This document shows positions 29,101 to 37,651 of a DNA stretch of 64,000 bases, in pieces (within the stretch, counting starts at the first letter, position 1; each line of letters starts with the position of its first letter). The stretch is taken from NCBI GenBank assembly GCA_020404105.1, contig JADBWH010000048.1, positions 1 to 64,000 of the forward strand, read 5' to 3'. Made by a program: the position numbers and the translations under genes. This DNA is from Pseudanabaena sp. M53BS1SP1A06MG (GTDB lineage: Bacteria > Cyanobacteriota > Cyanobacteriia > Pseudanabaenales > Pseudanabaenaceae). The notes below the pieces were generated by a model. That model did not search any database. It was not told the origin of the DNA and saw only the letters and a list, made by a program, of their open reading frames with translations.

Positions 29101-31609
29101 AGACGGATTGGGCGGTACTTTAATCGATCTACCTTTTGATCAAAGTTTGAATACCAACCCTCAAGAAATCGCTCATGAATTTAAGACCTCTCTGGGTCTA
29201 TTACTAGCTTTTTCTAGATCGCTTAAAAAATGCAAGTTTGCTGACCGATCTCAAGATAGGGTAGTGGACATCAACTGGAATGCAACCAACCTTTTCAATA
29301 GTAACCGCATTGCAGTGGGTCAGATCAAGCTTAATAATGAGCAAGGGTGGCAAACGCACAATACTCTATGTTTTCAATTAGATGACGCAGCAATTGCGAT
29401 CGTATTTCCTCAGAATCTATCAGACAAGAGATCTCCTCTGAATGGTCTACCAACTTTCTGGGTAACTGCTCCCACCAAGGAGAAATTAGGCTTACGTTTT
29501 GCTATTAATGGAAAGTTTGACATAACCACTGGCAGAACTAGCTTAGATCGTAACTCTCCTAATAATTTAGCAACTGCCCAAAATATTGGTGAAAGTCTAG
29601 CAGACGCATTAATCCAGCTTTTTGACTCGACTCAAACTACTCTTGCACCTTTAATTGAGGCGCTAGAAATTGAGAATAATGTCAGTGCCTATGACTTCTG
29701 GCAGTTTATATGGGAAGTGTTAGCAGTTGATTGGCTTAAAAAAGATCTTGATGAATCAGCAAAAAGCATCTTGAAAGCTATATTTGGTAAATTTGAAGCT
29801 GAAAATAGTGGTATAGGAAAACTCATAACTAGACATCGTGCATTGCCAAATGGCTTGTCTGGTAACTATCAATGCTTAGTTTCTGTTCCAGACGTGAAAT
29901 ACGTTCTTCAGGGATTTATCTCTAAACAAGAGCATGAAGGGTGTTTTCGACTGATTACGTCTTGGTCAGGATTTCAATCAAATTGTTCACCGAATAAAGT
30001 TGTAAATGCTAGCAATTGGGAAATAGTTAGAAAATTATTGGGCAGTTCGATATCAAATAGATCATTTAGAACTGTCAGTTTTCATAAGATTTTATCTTGG
30101 GAAATTGGTGAGGAAGATGTAAATTCTATTATCCCTGATCAAGCTTCGCGTGTTGGAGAAGTTTTAACAGACGAGCTTTTAAGAAAAATTCAAATATCTG
30201 AATCTGGTGAATATCAGGAGATCAGAAATATTTTGCAAACCGCACTATTTCGCAATCAAAATGGTGAATATATTAATCCATCTAATATTTTAATTAGTGA
30301 CGCAAGGGAGCGAGAAGAGCAACTATTAGCTGCATTTGCCCCTAATGATCGCTTACTAAACGAAGATTACATAGATAGTGGAAGAACTTTTTTCTTAATA
30401 TGTCGGGAACGAAGAGAAACAATTAGCCCTGAAGAAATGACTGGATGGGCAATCCGTGCGAATACTAGTGAAATGCAAAATGCTGTTCTTGAATATCTGA
30501 ATAAGGGAGAGAAGAAACAATTATTTACTGAGATATTGAAAAATTCAAAAAATTCAATTATTGGAACTTGGATGGAAAACAACCAAGCTATTCAGGCAAT
30601 ATTAACTGTTAATGCCTATCAGTTGAGAGTTAATGAAGCGATCGAAGGTATACGTTCTTGGGAGCAAATAACTGTTGATAGTAACGATTTAGCTGGATAT
30701 ATACCTAATAATGACGACTATGAGCCTGATGATGTAGTTGTGGTAACCCCTGATGACCTTTTGCGTAGAATCTCTCAATGGTGGGAAGCTAATTGTAGTC
30801 AAGAGATAGACATGTATAACCAGCGTTTATATCCCATAGAATTTAATGATTTGCGTAACCGAATTCTGGAAGATGATCGAAGTGCTTGGATGATGTTATT
30901 TTTTCTTGGATTTACCCACAAAATGGGAAGAACTACCCATGAAGCTCACCGAAACTTCATGCGTTTTTGTTTATACAATGGTTGGTGGGATATTTTTTCA
31001 AGACCAGATCCACAGAACTTTCACAGCGACTGGATGAACGTTCTTGATCAATATATCGATCCGCAGGTTGATCGTACTAAATGGAATTATTGGATGGAAA
31101 AATTCCCATCTATTTACCGTACTGCCAGATATCTGGATCAGTACATACACATCTTTAAAACAATTGATCAACACACATTTATTAATCTGGCTCAAATCAC
31201 TGCACCAGCTATAAATCCCGCGTTTCAAGGTAGCACTCTAAATGCACCTCCACTAAATCTAGGTATTGGTGTAAATTTTGTAATCAGAGAGCTAGTTCGT
31301 CTTGGAGTAATACATCCCACAAATCAAGTAATTCAGCACTGTTTTGTCCCTCGCTACAACGTGAGACGACTATTAACCCGTTTGGGATGCTTAGGGCTGG
31401 ATAACCCTAATCCTACATACTCTGGATTTATTTCTAGCTTCCTAGCTGAGAAAATCAATGAGTTGTCACTAAATATTTCACCTGCATTTGAAAATGCTTT
31501 TGATATCCCATTTGAATTATATTCTGGGAACTCTGAAAGAGTAAGAGATCTACAATTAGATAGCATTCCAATTAGAGAAGACTATGACTTTATTGATGAG
31601 GAGAACTAA
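26117..31609 (+). CDS. Giant sacsin-like protein with central GHKL ATPase, 1830 aa
   Basis: About 700 N-terminal residues have no known domain. A charged, likely coiled-coil stretch follows (about 710-815, rich in E, K and R). A complete GHKL ATPase then begins with N-box FELFQNADDAL (about 845), with the G2 box GKFGLGFKSVY at about 932. About 850 further residues complete the protein, including IPNNDDYEPDDVVV near 1530. The G2 box and the spacing of the ATPase boxes are like those of the 710-aa upstream partner, which suggests a functional pair. The start overlaps the upstream stop by 4 bp and the next gene starts 2 bp after its stop. Function is unknown; a large scaffold or effector of the defence array is inferred. 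GC is low compared with the minus-strand operon. Confidence 0.7.
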   Translation: MNTIKHINFYEIRFLLHGDRDRYDSQEILYIVSESEQSNLWVKVARTVIETWRILDSTIADTIPKGQWASLGIEELILKNILDRIQPTLINPRLLSAQEREELLRQISSFNRQDLWRSLKLHETTTGSFTQINDHIYRINPNFDLDPLLAEVVILVQNTQRPDWIPEWTPRNAINFIVNQPNSDRYVEILLKLLPQATEEQKRNLRSTPWLPLPSGEVISPANVVFCSIGELRTLEESLEQILSINRSSNLVTLSMLAGGVGNILRTQRNLRDICTEWFGNNILQFLLNQDYFSSISSNCSLILDALRILRGMNQTVSNNNFDKLQGSKWLIDNYNNPISPRQIINYPELNRELTEILSPEEIRSICDYVTPSLLQHDISIILNDTQLSNLLISDEGALAEIGIVVGLISKYWIGDLIGDDLDVREFLRAFDGFDKFPVLTLANRMSEDYFRQYLLNQVLQPISDANLFKDVLNWITDKYVSASNQSVELFNKYLTLACKHLQFCEEILPNIKLLNSLGQWENPSKLCDGKQFTGIVPESILNSEHRDILGSYLDSRVNSRTASGTLVVNPSSHQNNAETLEQYFKPWLPYIPSELIGLFVCLLTGSDEQTRQLAQGYLQRRDFEDLRSRLVFGTDVRSRHFVIQTVSDSNQTIEVQNLFGDCISTMRTSSENLEHIFIGNLNRETTQIYLREFPITSNNSHQLKDILFRSVKKFGDINVSSQRIEEVWEDIRTSRQLDIEVTRKHILEDLRHTLDTLGVKNRNDELKQKLKRWEELRYQLTAEERQSSPALRARQSIKQEEISRTITEIENLVTNNLDVSHHVLESIRCKIGCGQYGYDVNSIPFELFQNADDALTELLGMTNNALDDRKRTFVFEISLQGLRIMHWGRPINVFNLPNAGANNDFSDRGFDRDLLKMLSFNISDKSENVTGKFGLGFKSVYLICNEPKVISGDMSFSIESGLLPVALPRTNQAEQDYQLIKGYKQSLTEIVPNIDGLGGTLIDLPFDQSLNTNPQEIAHEFKTSLGLLLAFSRSLKKCKFADRSQDRVVDINWNATNLFNSNRIAVGQIKLNNEQGWQTHNTLCFQLDDAAIAIVFPQNLSDKRSPLNGLPTFWVTAPTKEKLGLRFAINGKFDITTGRTSLDRNSPNNLATAQNIGESLADALIQLFDSTQTTLAPLIEALEIENNVSAYDFWQFIWEVLAVDWLKKDLDESAKSILKAIFGKFEAENSGIGKLITRHRALPNGLSGNYQCLVSVPDVKYVLQGFISKQEHEGCFRLITSWSGFQSNCSPNKVVNASNWEIVRKLLGSSISNRSFRTVSFHKILSWEIGEEDVNSIIPDQASRVGEVLTDELLRKIQISESGEYQEIRNILQTALFRNQNGEYINPSNILISDAREREEQLLAAFAPNDRLLNEDYIDSGRTFFLICRERRETISPEEMTGWAIRANTSEMQNAVLEYLNKGEKKQLFTEILKNSKNSIIGTWMENNQAIQAILTVNAYQLRVNEAIEGIRSWEQITVDSNDLAGYIPNNDDYEPDDVVVVTPDDLLRRISQWWEANCSQEIDMYNQRLYPIEFNDLRNRILEDDRSAWMMLFFLGFTHKMGRTTHEAHRNFMRFCLYNGWWDIFSRPDPQNFHSDWMNVLDQYIDPQVDRTKWNYWMEKFPSIYRTARYLDQYIHIFKTIDQHTFINLAQITAPAINPAFQGSTLNAPPLNLGIGVNFVIRELVRLGVIHPTNQVIQHCFVPRYNVRRLLTRLGCLGLDNPNPTYSGFISSFLAEKINELSLNISPAFENAFDIPFELYSGNSERVRDLQLDSIPIREDYDFIDEEN

Positions 31610-31611
31610 AA

Positions 31612-34311
31612 GTGACCAGAATATTTAAAAAAGGCGATCGCGTAACTCATGCCTTTTTTGGTACAGGAGAAGTTCGACTAGACGATGATGTTACCGTTAT
31701 AGTTCGGTTTGATAGTGGGGATATACAGGAATGTCCTAAGCACGAAATTAAACTCTTGCAATCCTTACAAGAAGCACTTCTATCCTCGGAATGGCATGAT
31801 TCGACTGAAGTATTAGCCAAAATTCAGGCATTAGCAGTCAGATCGATTAATGATGTATGGGGTGTTTTTTCCTTAGCACGAATTGATTTATTACCCCACC
31901 AACTTTGGGTTTGTCGTCGAGTTGTACAAGAAATGCCCACGAGGTGGCTAGTGGCTGATGATGTCGGACTTGGAAAAACTATTGAAGCAGGCTTGATTCT
32001 CTGGACATTGCTTAATAAAGGGGTAGTTAAACGTATCCTCATACTTTGCCCTGCTTCGCTAGTCGAGCAATGGCAGTACCGTCTACGCACAATGTTTGAT
32101 ATTCGCTTAACGAAATATACAACCGAAGCAGACACTCCTAAGAGTGATTTTTGGAATACTAATCATCAAGTCGTTGCCTCATTACCTACACTGAGGAAAG
32201 ATAGCCGAGGTCGTCATAAACGGATGTTTGAAGCTGAGCCTTGGGATCTACTAATCATTGATGAAGCACATCATCTTAATGCCGACGAAAAAGAAATGAC
32301 GCTTGGTTACAGCTTTATTGATCGTCTCATCAACGAATTTAAAAGAGTTAAATCAGCAGTTTTCTTTTCTGGTACACCTCATCGTGGTAAACACTACCAA
32401 TTTTTTGCACTTTTAAAATTATTGCGTGATGACTTATTTAATCCCAAACTGGCTGTTTCATCAGAAATAAATCTACAAACTCAAATGCGATCGCTGCGCC
32501 ATGTGATGCTTCGTAATAATAAGCAGTCTGTCACTGATATGAAAGGGAAAAAGCTTTTTTCGCCTCATACGGTATCTTCTGAAACATATAGCTATTCAGA
32601 ATCTGAAGCAGAATTTTATGAAAAGCTAACCGAGTTTATTCTTACAGGTAAAGCATACGCATCTGGACTTGATGATTTCAATCAGCGAGCTGTTATGTTA
32701 ATTCTTACCTGTATGCAAAAGCTTGCTTCCAGTTCAGTTGCAGCAATTAGGCGTGCATTAGAAAGACGTTTACAACGTAATAGAGAAAATTTAAAGAAGC
32801 TAGAAGTAGCCCAGCAACAAAAACAGAAGATTGATCGTACATTTATCTCACAGTTTGAAGAAGAAGATATCCAAACAAGCGATGAACTATCTCAACTAGA
32901 AGAAGAAATACTGGTATTAACTGAAAACTTACGTCTTGTTGAAAATGAAATACCTTGGCTAGAGGATTTGATTAATGCTGCCCAAAAGGTAGAGACAGAG
33001 ACAAAAATTATTGCAATTCTAAATATCTTAGAAACTCGTTTTGCTGATCGCCAAGTTCTATTTTTTACAGAATACAAAGCGACTCAATCACTTCTAATGT
33101 CTGCTTTAATTTCTCGTTATGGAGATGGTTGTATTACCTTTATTAATGGAGAGGAAAAGGCAGAAGGAGTTAAAGGACATACAACACCGCTATTTGAAAA
33201 GCGAGAAAATGCTGCCAAGAAGTTCAACGAACGTGAAGTACGCTTTCTTGTGTCCACAGAAGCAGGTGGCGAAGGTATTGACTTGCAAGAGAACTGTTAC
33301 TCACTCATTCATATCGATTTGCCATGGAATCCCATGCGTCTACATCAGCGTGTGGGAAGATTAAATCGCTATGGACAAAAGCACATTGTAGAAGTTGTGA
33401 CACTGCGTAATCCTGATACGGTCGAAACTCGTATTTGGGATAAACTTAACCAGAAAATCGAGAATATTATGCAGTCGTTAGATGCAGTAATGGCGGAACC
33501 AGAGGATTTACTGGAGCTTGTGCTAGGGATGACATCACCGAAATTATTCCAAGAAATATTTAGCGAAGCTAATGGAAAGAAAGAAGATCTAAACCAATGG
33601 TTTGATCGCAAAACTGCAAAGTTTGGGGGTAAAGATGCGATTGCTACTGTACGCGAAATGGTTGGCAGTTGCGACAAGTTTGACTTTCAGCAAGCGTCCC
33701 CACTTCTTCCACAGGTAGATTTGCCAGATCTGCGACCATTTTTTATTAATATGTTGCATATTAATAAACGACGAATTACCCAAGCTCCTGAAGGACTGTC
33801 TTTTATTACCCCTGATGATTGGTTGGTAGAACCAGCGATCCAAAAGCGTTACGAAAATATGCATTTTGAGCGCAGTCGTCGCGATAAATCTGCAATGCCC
33901 ACTTTGCTAGGAGTTGGTCATCGATTATTTGCTCAAGCCTTACAACAAGCAATTGATTTACCTGTGGGTGTTACCTGCCTAATCAACCTTGAGCATCCTT
34001 TGTTTGTTTTTAGGATTGCCGATCGCGTAACTAGTAAACAGATGAATGTGCGACAGGCGATCACTGCAATTACAGGATACTCTAATCAATTTGTACTTTT
34101 AAAAGATTGGCAATTGCTCCAACAGCTTAACCAACTATCTAGCAATCCAAATTCTGATCTAGTAAATAAATCAGGTGAATTTATCTATCAACAACTAGAA
34201 CAAGCAGAGATTTTTTTGAGAGCAAATCTACATATACTTGACTTACCTTTTCAAATACCAACTTTACAAGCGATCGCAATTTTTTATCCAGCTTGCAACA
34301 AAATTATCTGA
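31612..34311 (+). CDS. SNF2-family helicase, 899 aa
   Basis: A start module KKGDRVTHAFFGTGEVR (about residues 4-20) resembles small beta-barrel domains that bind nucleic acid or protein. The SNF2 core follows: Walker A ADDVGLGKTIEAG (about 114-126), LIIDEAHHLN (DEAH, about 215), FSGTPHRGK (motif III) and STEAGGEGIDLQE (about 545) with RVGRLNRYGQ (motif VI). A long charged stretch around 380-450 is probably coiled coil. The start codon is GTG with GAGGAG eight bases upstream. It is translationally close to the GHKL genes (2-bp gap) and ends the plus-strand operon. It is clearly a second SNF2 motor, distinct from the DrmD-like protein. An ATP-driven DNA translocation role is inferred. Confidence 0.8.
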   Translation: MTRIFKKGDRVTHAFFGTGEVRLDDDVTVIVRFDSGDIQECPKHEIKLLQSLQEALLSSEWHDSTEVLAKIQALAVRSINDVWGVFSLARIDLLPHQLWVCRRVVQEMPTRWLVADDVGLGKTIEAGLILWTLLNKGVVKRILILCPASLVEQWQYRLRTMFDIRLTKYTTEADTPKSDFWNTNHQVVASLPTLRKDSRGRHKRMFEAEPWDLLIIDEAHHLNADEKEMTLGYSFIDRLINEFKRVKSAVFFSGTPHRGKHYQFFALLKLLRDDLFNPKLAVSSEINLQTQMRSLRHVMLRNNKQSVTDMKGKKLFSPHTVSSETYSYSESEAEFYEKLTEFILTGKAYASGLDDFNQRAVMLILTCMQKLASSSVAAIRRALERRLQRNRENLKKLEVAQQQKQKIDRTFISQFEEEDIQTSDELSQLEEEILVLTENLRLVENEIPWLEDLINAAQKVETETKIIAILNILETRFADRQVLFFTEYKATQSLLMSALISRYGDGCITFINGEEKAEGVKGHTTPLFEKRENAAKKFNEREVRFLVSTEAGGEGIDLQENCYSLIHIDLPWNPMRLHQRVGRLNRYGQKHIVEVVTLRNPDTVETRIWDKLNQKIENIMQSLDAVMAEPEDLLELVLGMTSPKLFQEIFSEANGKKEDLNQWFDRKTAKFGGKDAIATVREMVGSCDKFDFQQASPLLPQVDLPDLRPFFINMLHINKRRITQAPEGLSFITPDDWLVEPAIQKRYENMHFERSRRDKSAMPTLLGVGHRLFAQALQQAIDLPVGVTCLINLEHPLFVFRIADRVTSKQMNVRQAITAITGYSNQFVLLKDWQLLQQLNQLSSNPNSDLVNKSGEFIYQQLEQAEIFLRANLHILDLPFQIPTLQAIAIFYPACNKII

Positions 34312-34387
34312 CCCAACCCAAGTAATTTGTATCCTATCGAGCGTTATCTACTTAATTGGGAAAGCAATAGCCGTTTCTTAAACCACT

Positions 34388-35059
34388 TCACCAACTACCC
34401 GTAACCCAAATCCCGCTTGAGTCATAAAATTCTCCCCGTTGCTCAAGTTTGAAATCACCTAATAGTAAACCCAGCCAAGTTTCGATGATTGGCAGTTGTA
34501 CAGCCTTTTGCAAATCCATTAAACGTATTGGGTAAGAATTATTCGTAATACAATGCGCGATCGCCTCAACCCAAGCCGAAACATCTTCAGCATGAGCTGT
34601 ACTAATCGCCCGTTCAAATTCCTCCTCCACACTAAGCAAACTTTCCTGCTCCAAAGCTTGAATCAAAACCTCCTTATGAATTGCGCCAACAATCGAATTA
34701 CCATGTTTCGTTGGTTCAGGAATCTTCCTAGGTAAACTTTGCAAAGGCTCAATAAACTGGTCAAAATCAACCATCATCGACTGACGCACATAACGATCAA
34801 AAGCATCATCAGACATGATCGGCTCGCCCTTTACCGCACGCGAATGTAATTCCTCAAATAAAAAATTAGAGCGGTCGCAAAACAAATCAGCAATCTGACA
34901 TACCGCTTCTCCTGCTATTCGTAACTGCGATCGCGTATCAAGATCAACCAGTGTCAAATCTAAAAGTTTAAACACCATTAGAAAATTTGCATCTTCAGGA
35001 GTCTGTCTCGCAGTCGAAATGACATCCCATAAATCCAACTCAAGCTGTTTAACTTTCAT
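34388..35059 (-). CDS. Conserved-looking hypothetical protein
   Basis: About 223 residues beginning MKVKQLELDLWDVI. The frame can extend to 35116, but that would overlap the upstream stop; the ATG at 35059 is 14 bp after it. The protein is mainly helical with acidic N-terminal and C-terminal segments and contains LSVEEEFERAISTAHAEDVSAWVEAI. No enzyme motif is seen. It is third in a three-gene minus-strand operon and converges on the SNF2 gene of the defence block. I do not recognise the family. Confidence 0.6.
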   Translation of the reverse strand: MKVKQLELDLWDVISTARQTPEDANFLMVFKLLDLTLVDLDTRSQLRIAGEAVCQIADLFCDRSNFLFEELHSRAVKGEPIMSDDAFDRYVRQSMMVDFDQFIEPLQSLPRKIPEPTKHGNSIVGAIHKEVLIQALEQESLLSVEEEFERAISTAHAEDVSAWVEAIAHCITNNSYPIRLMDLQKAVQLPIIETWLGLLLGDFKLEQRGEFYDSSGIWVTGSW

Positions 35060-35073
35060 CGCATCTCTAAAAA

Positions 35074-35565
35074 TTAATTGGGATGACAAGGACAAGGACG
35101 CAAAGGACAAAGCCAAGGATCGAGACGTTCTTGACTAGCAAATTTCTTAATCCCATAACTTGACTCTATCAAAACCAATACTTTCTGGACATAAGTATGA
35201 ACTTGGGTCGCAACCATTCCCGCACAATGAATCGGTGGAACCGCTGCGAACTTTTTTTGTCCTTGCCAAACTTGCGCGGAGATCGCATGAATCGGTGTAT
35301 CAGTTCCCGACTGTCGATAAACCACTAACACAGCCCAAAAGATTGAGGCGAATTCATCCGTATTTACAGCTAAGTTATCATCAGAATCAGTTAGTTTGCG
35401 AGAGCGAATCAGATTGCGGCGATCGCGATGACGGGCATAGGAACGGCGACTATAGCAAACCGCAGGATTCCAACAGCGATCGCCCAACTCACCATGAAGT
35501 TCTTGAGCCTGAGCCGCCGAAAGCATCGCACACTTTTTACACTTCTCGGGAATAGCTTTAGTCAT
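35074..35565 (-). CDS. Hypothetical protein with cysteine motifs
   Basis: 163 residues. The N-terminal region has CKKCAML and, further on, GDRCWNPAVC, a possible Cys4 metal site. RRSYARHRDRRNLIRSRK is strongly basic, so nucleic acid binding is possible. The ATG overlaps the stop of the upstream 104-aa gene by 8 bp. Function is unknown. Confidence 0.6.
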   Translation of the reverse strand: MTKAIPEKCKKCAMLSAAQAQELHGELGDRCWNPAVCYSRRSYARHRDRRNLIRSRKLTDSDDNLAVNTDEFASIFWAVLVVYRQSGTDTPIHAISAQVWQGQKKFAAVPPIHCAGMVATQVHTYVQKVLVLIESSYGIKKFASQERLDPWLCPLRPCPCHPN

Positions 35566-35872
35566 CAGAAGCCTTTAGGCAACAATTACCCAAACAATTA
35601 CGCGAACTGCGAATACAGCCAGACTCAGCAAATCTGTGACCATGTTTCTCCACCGTTGGTTTAGCCAACCAAAACAGAGGAATACCCGTTAACTTCCAAG
35701 TTAAGCGACCAAACGAATGTAAAACATCCCAAGCCTCCTCTTGTGAAGGCTCTGCGAGAAACTCATCTAATTCAGAACAAAATGCATCCCAAAGCGATCG
35801 CACAGTTGGAGCATGACATTGATCGTAAACCTGTATACCTTGCTTATAAGCCTCAGTTAGATTGCCACTCAT
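35558..35872 (-). CDS. Small hypothetical protein, first gene of a three-gene operon
   Basis: 104 residues, mostly helical (LTEAYKQGIQVYDQ; VRSLWDAFCSELDEFLAE). A Cys-containing tail (GCIRSSRNCLGNCCLK) overlaps the next start. It diverges from the ATPase-nuclease gene across 216 bp. No family is recognised. Confidence 0.6.
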   Translation of the reverse strand: MSGNLTEAYKQGIQVYDQCHAPTVRSLWDAFCSELDEFLAEPSQEEAWDVLHSFGRLTWKLTGIPLFWLAKPTVEKHGHRFAESGCIRSSRNCLGNCCLKASDD

Positions 35873-36088
35873 TAGTAAAACTTGGTAAACGATATTAGAA
35901 AATCTAACACAACAGCCCTACTTGTCACAGAGTATTCTAACAGCAAATAATTGTCTCTTATTTGCCATTAAATTTATACGAATAAGTATTTATGCTCATT
36001 GCTGTTAACGCATTTTAAAGGTTTGAAGACTTTGCTTGGCGCGTTGCGATATATTGAAGGGGTATCTGCCCGTTAGTTAGCTGTCACT

Positions 36089-37639
36089 ATGCAAAAATGG
36101 TTTAATACCGCTGGTCCTTGTCAAGCTGATATTCATTACATGTTGCCAGCTACAGAGCGGTTACCTGAAATAAAGAAGCTGATTGACCAACGTAACTACT
36201 TTGTGATCCATGCGCCAAGGCAGACTGGTAAAACTACTGCAATGTTGACCCTAGCGCAGGAACTCACAGCTAGTGGTGAATATACATCTGTAATGGTATC
36301 GGCAGAAGTGGGGTCAACCTTCCCCGATGAACCTGAAAAAGCAGAGCAGGTAATTTTAGCAGCATGGCGAGATGCAGCAGATTTCTGGCTGCCAGACGAA
36401 CTTAAACCACCAACCTACGATCTAAGTCAGCCACCACAGCATATTGGTAATTTTTTAAAGGTATGGTCGGAGACTTCATCAAGACCATTGGTAATATTCA
36501 TTGATGAAATAGATTCTTTACAAAATCAAGCTTTGATGACTGTGTTACGACAACTAAGGGATGGATTTCCGCGCCGTCCACAGGGATTTCCACAGTCAGT
36601 TGCCTTAGTTGGTATGCGTGATGTGCGGGATTATAAATATGCGTCAGGAGGAAGCGATCACCTAAATACTTCTAGTCCTTTTAATATCAAAGTACGCTCC
36701 TTTACGTTGAGCAACTTTACCCTTGAGGATGTGAGAAAACTCTATCATCAGCATACAGAAGCCACCGGACAAATATTTACACCAGAAGCAGTTGATTTAG
36801 CCTTTCATTTGACACAGGGTCAGCCTTGGTTAGTGAATGCGATCGCTAAGGAAATAGTTGAATACATTGCTAAAGATCCATCTATTCCCATTACTGCCGA
36901 GTTAGTGAATCAAGCGAAGGAAATACTGATTAAGAGACAAGATACGCATCTGGATAGCCTTGCAGAAAGACTGAGGGAAGATAGAGTTAGGGGTATTATC
37001 CAACCAATTCTGTCAGGGCAAGAGTTAGTAAATATGCCCGAAGATGACTTACGCTTCGTACTCGATTTAGGGTTATGTAGCCAAGATAGTAGAGGAGGCA
37101 TCCAAATTGCCAATCCGATCTATCGAGAAATTATCCCTAAGGTATTGGCATCAATTACGATCGCGTCATTAACCTCAATTGCTCCAACATGGTTAGATAA
37201 TGATGGTAACCTCAATCCTCAAGCGCTGTTAGATTCTTTTATATTATTCTGGCGGCAGCATGGAGAGCCTTTGTTTGACAGTACACCCTATCCAGAGATT
37301 GCGCCTCATATAGTATTGATGGCATTTTTGCACCGTGTTGTTAATGGTGGTGGCACGTTGGAAAGGGAATATGCCATTGGTTCGGGAAGAATGGATATCT
37401 GTTTGCGATATGGTAAGGTAACTTTGGCGATGGAGTTAAAGGTATGGGCTAATAAAAGACCAGATCCACTTAAGGAAGGATTGCCGCAGTTGGATAAGTA
37501 TTTATCGGGATTGAGTTTGGATACAGGTTGGTTGGTGATATTCGATCGCCGCAAGGGTTTGCCACCGCTAAGCGATCGGACTACGACGGAGAATGTCATT
37601 AGTCCCGCAGGGCGAGAAATAATTGTAATTCGAGGCTAA
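36089..37639 (+). CDS. AAA ATPase with C-terminal PD-(D/E)XK-like nuclease domain
   Basis: 516 residues. Walker A is APRQTGKTT (about 42-50), Walker B is VIFIDEIDSL (about 133), and sensor-like motifs follow (VALVGMRDVRDY). The middle part is a winged-helix-like lid (FTLEDVRKLYHQHTE). The C-terminal about 100 residues hold MDICLRY and AMELKVW (about 435-450), a D...ExK arrangement as in PD-(D/E)XK nucleases. Proteins with an AAA domain and such a nuclease-like tail are common in bacteria, often mobile and without proven function (family knowledge). It lies 12 bp before a tyrosine recombinase on the same strand, which suggests cotransfer. Confidence 0.75.
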   Translation: MQKWFNTAGPCQADIHYMLPATERLPEIKKLIDQRNYFVIHAPRQTGKTTAMLTLAQELTASGEYTSVMVSAEVGSTFPDEPEKAEQVILAAWRDAADFWLPDELKPPTYDLSQPPQHIGNFLKVWSETSSRPLVIFIDEIDSLQNQALMTVLRQLRDGFPRRPQGFPQSVALVGMRDVRDYKYASGGSDHLNTSSPFNIKVRSFTLSNFTLEDVRKLYHQHTEATGQIFTPEAVDLAFHLTQGQPWLVNAIAKEIVEYIAKDPSIPITAELVNQAKEILIKRQDTHLDSLAERLREDRVRGIIQPILSGQELVNMPEDDLRFVLDLGLCSQDSRGGIQIANPIYREIIPKVLASITIASLTSIAPTWLDNDGNLNPQALLDSFILFWRQHGEPLFDSTPYPEIAPHIVLMAFLHRVVNGGGTLEREYAIGSGRMDICLRYGKVTLAMELKVWANKRPDPLKEGLPQLDKYLSGLSLDTGWLVIFDRRKGLPPLSDRTTTENVISPAGREIIVIRG

Positions 37640-37651
37640 AGACTGCTTGCT

